Shown here: positions 34,461-42,104 of the stretch, piece by piece
Numbering within the stretch: the first letter of the stretch is position 1
How the letters are laid out: each line of letters begins with the position of its first letter
Source of the DNA: Affinundibacterium flavidum
GTDB taxonomy: Bacteria; Pseudomonadota; Gammaproteobacteria; Burkholderiales; Burkholderiaceae_D
NCBI RefSeq assembly: GCF_014284175.1
Contig: NZ_JACOGA010000001.1
Location: forward strand, 62,001 to 126,000
Length of the DNA: 64,000 nt
Reading direction: 5' to 3'
The notes under the pieces: generated by a model
Database searches by the model: none
What the model was told of the DNA's origin: nothing
The model's input: only the letters and a program-made list of their open reading frames with translations
Made by a program: the position numbers and the translations under genes

Positions 34461-35058
34461 GCTTCATCCCAAAATGTTGTGGTGCTTTACGTTAGCTAAG
34501 TTCGAATGAAATTACTCATAACGGCAAAGAATACGTAAAGTTGTTTTATTTCGCTAAAAGTACCGAAATATTATCATAGAAGGAAAACATGAAATGAAAG
34601 ATTTCGATGAGTCTCCATGACAATAAAACGTTTGTGCCTACTCAAAATCTTGGCTCGGTGTTGCAAAAGTGTTTGGGAACTTCGAGCCCATAATTTCTTA
34701 CTAATCATTGCGAAGTGCGCAAATACTACATAGGTGGAAATCCTTTCAAATACTTACTGGCTTTTATTTTGGTTTTGCACTGAAAAATATTCGGGAGGAG
34801 CCTTTAATGCCTTATTCAGCATAGCTTTCCTTACAGGTTCTGCGGTTCTACACTAAATAATTTATATAAGGAGGCGGGAGTAGAAAGCCTATCGCGCCTT
34901 TTCCTTGTACCAAAATTCAACCTTTCGCGCAGACCCTATTTTTCAGCTAAAAAGCCTTGATTGATAACGATTTCTTGGTTCTGCTCGGAAAATAGCCAAT
35001 ACCAGTAATGGTCGTCCAAAAAAAGCACATGGGCAGTTTGGGTAAGAAATTCATGCAA
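34461..35058. other. Gene-free region with promoter and inverted iteron-like repeats
   Basis: It contains the upstream DNA of the three-gene module and the right counterpart of the repeats at 16.1-16.4 kb. AGGTTCTGCGGTTCTAC and the bases to 34869 mirror 16311-16345 (33 of 35). Beyond that, weaker inverted likeness continues: CGCGCAGACCCTAT (34926) mirrors the 16244 site, and TTGGTTCTGCTCGG (34975) mirrors the 16195 site. No gene is seen. Confidence 0.6.
34835..34869 (-). repeat. Right arm of a long-range inverted repeat (partner at 16311-16345)
   Basis: Thirty-five bases are the reverse complement of 16311-16345 with two mismatches. They contain the double motif GGTTCTGC-GGTTCTAC, the same as the tandem AGAACC sites on the left. 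The arms are 18.5 kb apart and enclose all restriction, mobilisation and unknown cargo. Confidence 0.85.
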
Positions 35059-35099
35059 CTTGACTATCAGTGTTCGACCTGTCCAAGTCGTCCAAGTCA
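35059..35099 (+). repeat. 41-bp direct repeat, right copy
   Basis: Equal to 32615-32655 with one C for T. It contains GTCCAAGTC twice in tandem. It closes the block that holds the three-gene module. Confidence 0.9.
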
Positions 35100-35103
35100 T
35101 TTC

Positions 35104-35238
35104 TTAAATCTCTTCAATAAAATCCACGGCAATACCATCCAAAGCCAATTCCATGGCATCTCTGTTTGTGCCCATTAATCTATCTGCACCACCTTTTCCC
35201 CGTCTCGCTAAAAACGCCAAGATTTGCACGTCGGAGAA
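35104..35238 (-). pseudogene. Possible gene remnant, C-terminal 44 codons
   Basis: A minus-strand frame between two stops reads like the end of a real protein (VQILAFLARRGKGGADRLMG, then DAMELALDGIAVDFIEEI) but has no start codon before its most conserved-looking part. It lies 5 bp from the right 41-bp repeat, so it could be what remained when the module was inserted. The parent is not known. Confidence 0.35.
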
Positions 35239-35472
35239 TCAAAACAAGCATTCCCCCTTCGGGATTTTCTGCAATCGGTTCTCTCTTCGTTGCGACTGCG
35301 ATTTTGACAAATTGCTTGCATTGCTTCTTGTCCAGCCATGCCATTCGTGGCTTAGGCGAAACGACTCAAAAATGATGCAGACAAATGAGTTGTGAAGTCT
35401 GCAAAAACAGAGCAAATCAAAATCAAATTCAGGCTCAACCAGCCTAAAAACGATACGAAAGCAGAGAACACC

Positions 35473-35979
35473 ATGAGCACATTTTTTGCACAACCTTATA
35501 GCTTGGATGCAGTTGGTTTTTACTTTGATACTTTGGAAGCATACACCGAGAAATCGGAATGCTTGCTGGACACTTTCGGCAACCTTGTGGAAGAGTTCGA
35601 AATTCAGTTTATTGATGGTGACGACTGTGAGTTATTTTCAGCCTGTGGTATGAACCAAGGCAATTTGGCTACATGGTTTGAAACGATCGTTGACCTGAGT
35701 GACCAAGAAAAAACAGCCTTGTTTTATTTGAGCAGTGTTTTGGGTTACAGCTTGGAAAATGCTTTGAATAAGCTGGAAGACGTGAATTTATCAGGGGGTA
35801 ATTTGAAGGATGTAGCCGAAACTCTGTTTGACGAATTCTACTTAAACGATGTACCAGAATCAGTCCGTGCTTATATTGATTACGAAAAATATGCTCGTGA
35901 CTGTGAGCTTGGCGGTGACTTATGCGAATTTGACTTTAATGGCACGACCTGGACATGTACGAATGCATCAAGTTTATGA
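35473..35979 (+). CDS. ardA: ArdA-like antirestriction protein
   Basis: A 168-residue, strongly acidic protein from the ATG at 35473. The C-terminal part (AYIDYEKYARDCELGGDL) is the hallmark of ArdA, and acidic residues run through the whole chain. ArdA mimics bent DNA and blocks type I restriction enzymes, which lets incoming elements survive. It lies beside the integrase, at the end away from the restriction operon. On this element it could protect transferred DNA in a new host; whether it also tunes the element's own HsdR is open. Confidence 0.75.
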   Translation: MSTFFAQPYSLDAVGFYFDTLEAYTEKSECLLDTFGNLVEEFEIQFIDGDDCELFSACGMNQGNLATWFETIVDLSDQEKTALFYLSSVLGYSLENALNKLEDVNLSGGNLKDVAETLFDEFYLNDVPESVRAYIDYEKYARDCELGGDLCEFDFNGTTWTCTNASSL

Positions 35980-35998
35980 TAATGGTGGTTTGATCGGG

Positions 35999-36021
35999 GG
36001 AGGGCGCATTAGTGCGCCTCC
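35999..36021. terminator. Hairpin between ardA and integrase genes
   Basis: GGAGGGCGCA and TGCGCCTCC pair around TTAG with one bulge. The genes converge here. No T tract follows on either strand, so its strength as a terminator is doubtful. Confidence 0.4.
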
Positions 36022-36022
36022 T

Positions 36023-37234
36023 TCAAATTGTAGAGTTATTTTCTAGCGACGCCCACAATTTCGCGCCGACCTTATGCGGACGAAGGTTGGCATATCGTTT
36101 CAACGTATCCAGTTCAATATGCCCCGTTATTTTTGAGATTTCAATGTCGGATAAGGTGCTATTTTCAAAGAACCATGAACAGCCTTCGTGCCTCAAATCA
36201 TGTAAGGTTAGATTCTTTGATTTCGCATTTTTACAGATGATGCGGAAGCGGGTGTAGAAATAATGTGGTCCTGCCCAGAATGGGAAAATAAGATCTTCGT
36301 CTGATTTTTTCCATTTCATCATTTGATTTTTGATGAGGTGAAATAGCTCAGGGCGCATCGAGGCGTAACGATCTTCCGCTCCTTTTTTGTTGGCGGTTTT
36401 TTGATGTGCCTTTGGAATGAAAATATACGACTCTTCTGGCTTCTTCTCGTTCAGCTTGATATCTTTCCAGCGAATAAGCATTGTTTCGCCAATCCTGAAT
36501 GCGGAAAACGTCAGGAATTGGATTAGGCATTTTGATGCTTCTGCATTCACATAAAGCTGGTCGCAGGCTTGAATCAATCTGTCTAGCTCCCCATCTTCCA
36601 GTCGTCTGGTTCGTGGATTTTCCCAACTTGGTGGCGGGTCTACATCGTCAAAAGGCTTAGAGTCAAAGTGGTAGTCATTGATTTTGCTATGCCACTTCAA
36701 CGCGGTTCTAATATCGTAGTAGAACTTGCGAATGGTAGATGACTTATAGGTCTTCTTCACGACTTCACCGTCCGTGTTTGTCGTACGATTTCCATCAAAA
36801 CCTTTGGTCCCTTTTTTCTTGGTTTTCTGGTCGGGGATTTCTTGCGCTAGTTTGAAATTGATGTAGTCCTGAAAACCTTTTGTTTTGAAACTGGCTAATG
36901 GGACATTGCCAATTTCTTGGGTGATTTTTCCCAACCTCTGCTTCTTGATTAAAGGCATTGAAGGTTCGCCTTCAATGTAGTCCTGAAAAATTTCACCCAA
37001 GGTGATTTTCTTTGCCTTCAATGCGGAAACACTTTCACCTTTCAGAATTTTAGAGTCGGTGAGGGTGATGAACTCTTTTGCTTCTTTCAGGGATGCAAAG
37101 GTTTGCGAGACGTTGACACCGTTTTTACGAACTTTGGCTTGAAAGGAGAAGCTGCCATTTTTCTTGGCTCGTTTAACGATGGTGCCTGAGCCGACCTTCA
37201 TGCTTGTTTCTAGTGGTTTTGTTTGCAGTCCCAT
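36023..37234 (-). CDS. int: Tyrosine integrase of the mobile element
   Basis: A 403-residue site-specific recombinase. It has an N-terminal SAM-like/AP2-type region (SFSFQAKVRKNGVNVSQTF) and the catalytic set: Arg in SAFRIGETML, HDLRHEG, then GH in ITGHIELD and Tyr in LKRYANL. The frame is open further upstream to 37375, into the tRNA, but I prefer the ATG at 37234 because candidate integrase binding repeats lie at 37263-37282, ahead of it. It recombines the 11-bp core in the tRNA-Arg anticodon arm. All catalytic residues are present. Confidence 0.92.
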   Translation of the reverse strand: MGLQTKPLETSMKVGSGTIVKRAKKNGSFSFQAKVRKNGVNVSQTFASLKEAKEFITLTDSKILKGESVSALKAKKITLGEIFQDYIEGEPSMPLIKKQRLGKITQEIGNVPLASFKTKGFQDYINFKLAQEIPDQKTKKKGTKGFDGNRTTNTDGEVVKKTYKSSTIRKFYYDIRTALKWHSKINDYHFDSKPFDDVDPPPSWENPRTRRLEDGELDRLIQACDQLYVNAEASKCLIQFLTFSAFRIGETMLIRWKDIKLNEKKPEESYIFIPKAHQKTANKKGAEDRYASMRPELFHLIKNQMMKWKKSDEDLIFPFWAGPHYFYTRFRIICKNAKSKNLTLHDLRHEGCSWFFENSTLSDIEISKITGHIELDTLKRYANLRPHKVGAKLWASLENNSTI

Positions 37235-37262
37235 GCTGTCCCGTGTTGTCGCTAAATATCGA

Positions 37263-37282
37263 TTTGTCCCAAATTCGTCCCA
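37263..37282 (+). promoter_or_regulatory. Candidate integrase arm-type sites, right end
   Basis: TTTGTCCCA (37263-37271) and TTCGTCCCA (37274-37282) repeat with an 11-bp period, as on the left end. They lie just upstream of the chosen integrase start, so they may also be used for autoregulation. Confidence 0.55.
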
Positions 37283-37354
37283 TTTTAGCGTTTTCTTGGT
37301 TTTAATGTCTATAACTAATTGATAAATATGGGTAAATTTGAAAAGTAATCTTTC

Positions 37355-37399
37355 CCTCCTAAGCGTGGGATACAAGTTCGATTCTTGTCGGAGGGACCA
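37355..37399 (+). pseudogene. 3' part of host tRNA-Arg(CCU), split by the mobile element (attR)
   Basis: It begins with the shared core CCTCCTAAGCG (37355-37365), then the rest of the anticodon stem (TG), the variable loop, a T arm ACAAG-TTCGATT-CTTGT, the acceptor CGGAGGG, A and an encoded CCA (37397-37399). The 26 bases of D arm and acceptor 5' strand that it needs are at 10650-10675. Bases to the left are element DNA that does not restore them. Confidence 0.9.
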
Positions 37400-37588
37400 A
37401 ATTCCTTATCACTACGCTTCCGCACGTCTTTTCAATTGTCGAAATGCTACAGTTGATCTCAGCACAAATTTCCAGTCAGACATAAATCAGGTAGCATGAC
37501 GGTCTAACAAAACAAGAGAGATTAGGCTTCAATCTTTAAGATTGCATGCCTTCAAGATTGCACAACGATAATATTTTGAGAGACTGAT

Positions 37589-38764
37589 ATGGCAAAAGCA
37601 TCATTTCAATGGGACGACCCGCTGTTATTGAGTTCCCAATTGAGCGACGAAGAGCGCATGGTACAAGAGGCCGCACGCGTTTATTGTGAAGAAAAATTGG
37701 CACCTCGTATTTTGGATGCTTTCCGTCATGAACGCACTGATCCAGCGATTTTCCGTGAAATGGGTGAACTTGGTTTGCTCGGTTCTATGATTCCTGCGGA
37801 ATACGGTGGCGCGGGATTGAATTATGTTTGTTATGGTCTGGTTGCGCGTGAGGTTGAGCGTATCGATTCTGGTTATCGTTCCATGATGAGCGTACAGTCA
37901 TCGCTGGTGATGGTGCCGATCAATGAGTTTGGTAGCGAAGCGCAAAAGCGCAAATATCTTCCAAAGCTGGCGACTGGCGAGTGGATAGGTTGTTTTGGTT
38001 TGACTGAGCCTGATCACGGTTCTGATCCCGGCAGTATGGTGACCCGTGCCAAAACGGTAGATGGTGGTTATTTATTGACTGGTGCCAAAATGTGGATTAC
38101 GAATAGCCCGATTGCTGATGTGTTTGTTGTTTGGGCAAAAACGGATGATGGTCGTATTCGCGGATTTATTTTAGAAAAAGGCTGGGAAGGTTTGTCGGCT
38201 CCAGCCATTCATGGCAAGGTTGGATTGCGTGCTTCGGTGACCGGTGAAATCGTCATGGACGAAGTGTTTGTTCCCGAAGAAAATCTGATGCCGCATGTGG
38301 AAGGCTTAAAAGGTCCTTTCACTTGTTTAAATTCTGCTCGCTATGGTATCGCTTGGGGTGCTTTGGGTGCAGCGGAGTTTTGTTGGTATACCGCGCGTCA
38401 ATACACGATGGATAGGATGCAGTTTGGCCGTCCATTGGCAGCGAATCAATTAGTGCAGAAAAAATTGGCTGACATGCAGACCGAAATTACGCTTGCTTTG
38501 CAAGGCTGCTTGCGCCTTGGACGCATGAAAGACGAAGGTACTGCAGCGGTTGAAATCACTTCCATCATGAAGCGTAATTCTTGCGGCAAGTCTTTAGATA
38601 TTGCGCGCACAGCACGTGACATGTTGGGTGGCAATGGCATTTCAGATGAATTCGGTATTGCTCGTCATTTGGTGAATTTAGAAGTGGTCAATACTTACGA
38701 AGGCACCCACGACATTCATGCCTTGATTTTGGGACGGGCGCAAACTGGGATTGCGGCTTTTTAA
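37589..38764 (+). CDS. gcdH: Glutaryl-CoA dehydrogenase
   Basis: A 391-residue acyl-CoA dehydrogenase. [14 protein letters not shown] and [17 protein letters not shown] are the FAD and substrate-binding signatures of the glutaryl-CoA branch. The catalytic base is Glu371 in [18 protein letters not shown]. It oxidises and decarboxylates glutaryl-CoA to crotonyl-CoA in lysine and tryptophan breakdown. The gene stands alone 190 bp from the tRNA scar. Length and motifs fit well. Confidence 0.92.
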   Translation: MAKASFQWDDPLLLSSQLSDEERMVQEAARVYCEEKLAPRILDAFRHERTDPAIFREMGELGLLGSMIPAEYGGAGLNYVCYGLVAREVERIDSGYRSMMSVQSSLVMVPINEFGSEAQKRKYLPKLATGEWIGCFGLTEPDHGSDPGSMVTRAKTVDGGYLLTGAKMWITNSPIADVFVVWAKTDDGRIRGFILEKGWEGLSAPAIHGKVGLRASVTGEIVMDEVFVPEENLMPHVEGLKGPFTCLNSARYGIAWGALGAAEFCWYTARQYTMDRMQFGRPLAANQLVQKKLADMQTEITLALQGCLRLGRMKDEGTAAVEITSIMKRNSCGKSLDIARTARDMLGGNGISDEFGIARHLVNLEVVNTYEGTHDIHALILGRAQTGIAAF

Positions 38765-38887
38765 TTGTTGTTCGCTTTGACACTCTTAGAGATCGAAAAA
38801 GTGATGGTTTATAATGGAGGGATAAAAATTACTCAATAGAGTGGATTTAATTCTGAATGACGTACTTTAAGCACAGCCTGCCGTATC

Positions 38888-38962
38888 GTCATTCCCGCGT
38901 AGGCGGGAATCCAGTGGCGTGAAAACGCAAAGACACTGGATCCCTGCCTACGCAGGGATGAC
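38888..38962. repeat. Dispersed palindromic repeat (GTCATTCCCGCG family)
   Basis: GTCATTCCCGCGTAGGCGGG and the bases to CCAGTG are mirrored by CACTGGATCCCTGCCTACGC and the bases to GATGAC, 29-bp imperfect arms around a short centre. Such repeats are common between genes in many proteobacteria. It lies between gcdH and pyrF. Confidence 0.75.
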
Positions 38963-39055
38963 ATCCCGACATTTTGAGTTCTTCTGAATGTGATTTAGTG
39001 TCCTTTTATATTGGAGTCGCCCCCGCGATGCCATTTCAGATAATAGAGATATACC

Positions 39056-39874
39056 GTGACTTTTTTACAAAAACTTTCGAGCGCTTGGACTGCTAACAAT
39101 TCCCTGTTATGCGTAGGTTTAGATCCTGATGTGAATAAATTTCCTGCAGAATTAGCGGGACAATCGGGTGCCATTTACGCGTTTTGTAAAGCAATCGTCG
39201 ATGCTACTGCAGACTTAGCCTGCAGCTTTAAACCTCAGATCGCTTACTTTGCTGCCTTACGCGCAGAAGATCAGTTAGAAGCAATTTGTCGTTACATCAA
39301 AACGACTTATCCCAATATTCCTATTGTGTTAGATGCGAAGCGCGGTGACATCGGTGCCACTGCCGAACAGTATGCGCGTGAAGCTTTTGAACGCTATGAC
39401 GCCGATGCGGTGACGGTGAATCCTTATATGGGCTTTGATTCAGTGGCGCCATACTTGGAGTGGAAAGACCGTGGTGCGATTGTGTTGTGCCGCACTTCAA
39501 ATGCAGGTGGATCTGACTTACAATTTTTGGATGTGGGCGGTAAGCCTCTATACCAACATGTCGCGCAGTTAGTTGCGGATATGTGGAATACCAACGGTCA
39601 GTGCTCACTCGTTGTTGGTGCAACCTTTCCCAATGAAATAGCACAAGTACGAGCTTTGATTGGTGACATGCCTTTGTTGATTCCAGGCGTTGGTGCACAG
39701 GGTGGGGACGTAGAGTCAACGGTACGCGCGGGTCGCACAGCCAATGGTACTGGCATGATGATTAATTCTTCACGGGCGATTTTGTATGCGAAGCCCGTGG
39801 CTGGTGAATCCTATGCACAGGCAGCACGTCGTGTGGCATTGGAAACACGAGATGCGATTAATCAATTTCGCTAA
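39056..39874 (+). CDS. pyrF: Orotidine 5'-phosphate decarboxylase
   Basis: A 272-residue enzyme of the longer PyrF type. LCVGLDPD (18-25) and the catalytic [10 protein letters not shown] (91-100, with D93, K95 and D98) are present, as is the phosphate-binding [12 protein letters not shown]. It makes UMP from OMP in pyrimidine synthesis. The start is a GTG at 39056, directly at the conserved N-terminus. It is a single gene followed by a strong terminator. Confidence 0.94.
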   Translation: MTFLQKLSSAWTANNSLLCVGLDPDVNKFPAELAGQSGAIYAFCKAIVDATADLACSFKPQIAYFAALRAEDQLEAICRYIKTTYPNIPIVLDAKRGDIGATAEQYAREAFERYDADAVTVNPYMGFDSVAPYLEWKDRGAIVLCRTSNAGGSDLQFLDVGGKPLYQHVAQLVADMWNTNGQCSLVVGATFPNEIAQVRALIGDMPLLIPGVGAQGGDVESTVRAGRTANGTGMMINSSRAILYAKPVAGESYAQAARRVALETRDAINQFR

Positions 39875-39952
39875 GTCGACTTATTCAACCAACTCGGTCG
39901 ATTCACAAAATAAATTCACTAAGTCGTAAATTGAATCGCTTCAAGAATAAAT

Positions 39953-39989
39953 AAAAGGCGCGGAGAATGAAATTTCTTCGCGCCTTTTT
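39953..39989 (+). terminator. Rho-independent terminator behind pyrF
   Basis: AAAAGGCGCG and CGCGCCTTTTT form a perfect stem with an A tract and a T tract. It may also end transcription of the convergent pncC gene. Confidence 0.85.
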
Positions 39990-40066
39990 AATATTCAAAA
40001 CATCTTTTTTGCGTTGCCATCAGGATCATCTCTTTAATTTATTGTGAGATTGATTTTGCTTGGGAA

Positions 40067-40552
40067 CTAAATTTCTTCTACATACCGCAGCAATTTATTG
40101 AGTGAATGCGCCACAGTTTGTTCACGCACTGCGTGGCGATCTCCACTGAATACTTTACGCTCAGTATGTGTGATTCCACCCACACGCCAGCCAAAGCAGA
40201 CCGTGCCAACTGGCTTGCCGGGTACAGCACCGCCAGGGCCAGCGATACCTGTGGTGGAGATCGCAACATGCGCTTCTGAATTTGCTAATGCACCTTCAGC
40301 CATTGCTGCGGCGATCTCTTCACTGACTGCACCATGTTGTGCTATCAAAGAGGCGGGGATATTCAGCATTTCGGTTTTTGCAGAATTGGAATAGGGGACG
40401 AATCCGCAATCAAACCATTCCGATGAGCCGGCGATCTCTGTCAATTGATAGCAAATACCTCCGCCAGTGCAAGACTCGGCGACCGATAGTAAAAGCTTCT
40501 TGGATTTAAGCGCGTCGCCAACTTTTTCTGCGAGTTCTATCATGTCAGTCAT
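40067..40552 (-). CDS. pncC: Nicotinamide-nucleotide amidohydrolase (CinA C-terminal family)
   Basis: A 161-residue stand-alone CinA C-terminal domain: SVAESCTGGGICYQLTEIAGSSEWFDCGFV, shortened here to its key SCTGGG, then YSNSAKTEMLNI and STTGIAGPGGAVPGKPVGTV. It deamidates NMN to nicotinate mononucleotide for pyridine nucleotide recycling. In Burkholderiales it is often next to pgpA and thiL. Here a binding-protein gene lies between. Confidence 0.9.
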   Translation of the reverse strand: MTDMIELAEKVGDALKSKKLLLSVAESCTGGGICYQLTEIAGSSEWFDCGFVPYSNSAKTEMLNIPASLIAQHGAVSEEIAAAMAEGALANSEAHVAISTTGIAGPGGAVPGKPVGTVCFGWRVGGITHTERKVFSGDRHAVREQTVAHSLNKLLRYVEEI

Positions 40553-40724
40553 GGCTTAGTCTCCTTAGGTTTGATTGATCATTGTCATTCATCTTTTGGG
40601 ATGAGTGGCAGTTAGAAATACTTTACCACTTTGTTCAAACTATGCGTTTATTTTTATGTGCAGTGTGTGGTGAGATAGTGAAATCGATAGTGAAACATTG
40701 GCGAAGATCATCGCATGTGAAATT

Positions 40725-41459
40725 TCAATTTGTTTTTGCTGAAGGGATTTCCAGCTTGCGCATGACTTCTTTTTGAATGTTTTCTATACTTTTATCACTC
40801 TGCATTTGTTTTAATGCTGCAGTCAATTTGGGAACCAGTTGTTCGTGCTTTTTATGAAGATAATGAAAGACGGCGAAACTCGCTAGTGCGGGTCTTAATA
40901 CATGTACATCAGTCATATTCAATTCTTTTAAGACCGCAAGCCCTGATGATCGGTTTGCGACCACAATATCACTGCGACCCAAGCTCATTTTTAAAAATGC
41001 TTGACGCATGGTTGCGGCTTGTTCGACCCGCATCCCTTCGGTATTTTGTTCTATGATTTTGATCCCTTTGACGTAGCCTATGACGAATGGGCGCAGACTT
41101 TCCCAACCATGAACCACGAAATCAGTTGCTTGCGTGAATATGACGATTTCATAGGTTTGTAAGGGGACTGGTACGATGATCAAATTCGGATAATCACGTT
41201 CCATACCAATCTTGCGATAGAGCTCACCGTCAGTTTCTCCATTGTTTGCACTGTAAAGTGAACGTTCGCCAGGAAATTTTTTGACGGTAAGCGACATACC
41301 TACACGCTGATAGGCTAAGCGTAGAATTTGTTCGGCAATTTCCGTCGCCGGATCATTTTCTAATAGGGTTGATACTTGTATGACATTCGTGCGAGTTTGT
41401 GAAGCTGCGAATGATAGGCTAGAGCAGAGTGCCAGAGAAAGCAAAGTTCTACGTTGCAT
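40725..41459 (-). CDS. Periplasmic substrate-binding protein, family 3 type
   Basis: A 244-residue exported protein with a signal peptide (MQRRTLLSLALCSSLSFA). The lobes resemble amino-acid-type binding proteins that lack a transporter (LENDPATEIAEQILRLAYQR, ending in LTAALKQMQSDKSIENIQKE). No ABC permease or ATPase gene is nearby, so it could be an orphan sensor or a scavenging protein. It interrupts the pncC-pgpA neighbourhood. The ligand is not known. Confidence 0.75.
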   Translation of the reverse strand: MQRRTLLSLALCSSLSFAASQTRTNVIQVSTLLENDPATEIAEQILRLAYQRVGMSLTVKKFPGERSLYSANNGETDGELYRKIGMERDYPNLIIVPVPLQTYEIVIFTQATDFVVHGWESLRPFVIGYVKGIKIIEQNTEGMRVEQAATMRQAFLKMSLGRSDIVVANRSSGLAVLKELNMTDVHVLRPALASFAVFHYLHKKHEQLVPKLTAALKQMQSDKSIENIQKEVMRKLEIPSAKTN

Positions 41460-41586
41460 GACTACCTCGCATCGATAATGTTGAGGGCGTGCTTGACCTC
41501 TTTAGGATACATCCTGCGCACAAATCTTGAAAGAGAAAAGGTCTTGATTTATCGCTAAAGTGCAGGCTAGTCAATCAAAATACAAC

Positions 41587-42099
41587 TTACCAGTTGTGCC
41601 AGAAAGCCAGTACAAGAAGTGCAAAAAATGCCGCAACGATATCATCAAACATCACACCAAATCCGCCTTTGAATTGTCGGTCAAAATAGCCTATAGGTGG
41701 CGGCTTGAGCATATCAAAAAATCGAAAGATCACGAAAGCCCAAAACTGCGCGCTTATTGGTGCCGGAGTAATCAATAATAATACCAACCAGAAAGCGATA
41801 ATTTCATCCCAGACCATGCTGCCATGATCGGCTACGCCAAGATTTTTTCCCGTAACATCACATGCCCATACGCCAATGAAGTAACCAATGACGATGATGC
41901 CGCCCCAAGTGAGTGGCGTGAATATTTGAGGCCAGCGTACGCTAAGCACGACGAAACTTAGCCACGCAAATAATGTTCCCGCCGTGCCAGGCATAATGGG
42001 TGATAGTCCGCTGCCGAATCCTTGCGACAACAGATGCGCCGGATGGGCAAGCATGAATGCTGGCGTTGGTTTTAGGATAGGGTTAGGATTCACGTCCAT
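41587..42099 (-). CDS. pgpA: Phosphatidylglycerophosphatase A
   Basis: A 170-residue membrane protein. The conserved PgpA parts are FGSGLSPIMPGTAGTL, DHGSMVWDEIIAFW (with the catalytic Asp and Glu) and FRFFDMLKPPPIGYFD. Four hydrophobic segments are seen. It removes the phosphate of phosphatidylglycerophosphate to make phosphatidylglycerol. It starts 5 bp behind thiL, so the two form one operon. Confidence 0.93.
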   Translation of the reverse strand: MDVNPNPILKPTPAFMLAHPAHLLSQGFGSGLSPIMPGTAGTLFAWLSFVVLSVRWPQIFTPLTWGGIIVIGYFIGVWACDVTGKNLGVADHGSMVWDEIIAFWLVLLLITPAPISAQFWAFVIFRFFDMLKPPPIGYFDRQFKGGFGVMFDDIVAAFFALLVLAFWHNW

Positions 42100-42104
42100 A
42101 GTCG

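Larger units (their letters stand above)
10680..37365. mobile_element. Integrative mobilisable element in tRNA-Arg(CCU), about 26.7 kb
   Basis: The ends are defined by an 11-bp direct repeat (CCTCCTAAGCG) at 10680-10690 and 37355-37365, which lies in the anticodon arm of the interrupted tRNA. A tyrosine integrase lies just inside the right end. It carries a primase-helicase, a relaxase and oriT but no coupling protein or type IV secretion genes, so it should need a conjugative helper. Cargo is a methyltransferase/DGQHR operon, a toxin-antitoxin pair, a type I restriction system, an ArdA-like protein and several unknown genes. It also carries a whole replacement tRNA-Arg(CCU). Confidence 0.9.

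Noticed and set aside
35153..35395. Two overlapping plus-strand frames of 69-80 codons
   Set aside because: They have no ribosome binding site; the opposite strand holds a more protein-like remnant.
10691..37354. A self-transmissible conjugative element
   Set aside because: No coupling protein, VirB4-type ATPase or other transfer genes are present; only relaxase, a MobC-like protein and oriT are seen.
10650..37399. A true trans-spliced split tRNA as in some archaea
   Set aside because: The parts are on the same strand 26.7 kb apart, lack the complementary leader stems such tRNAs need, and the break coincides with an integrase core site.
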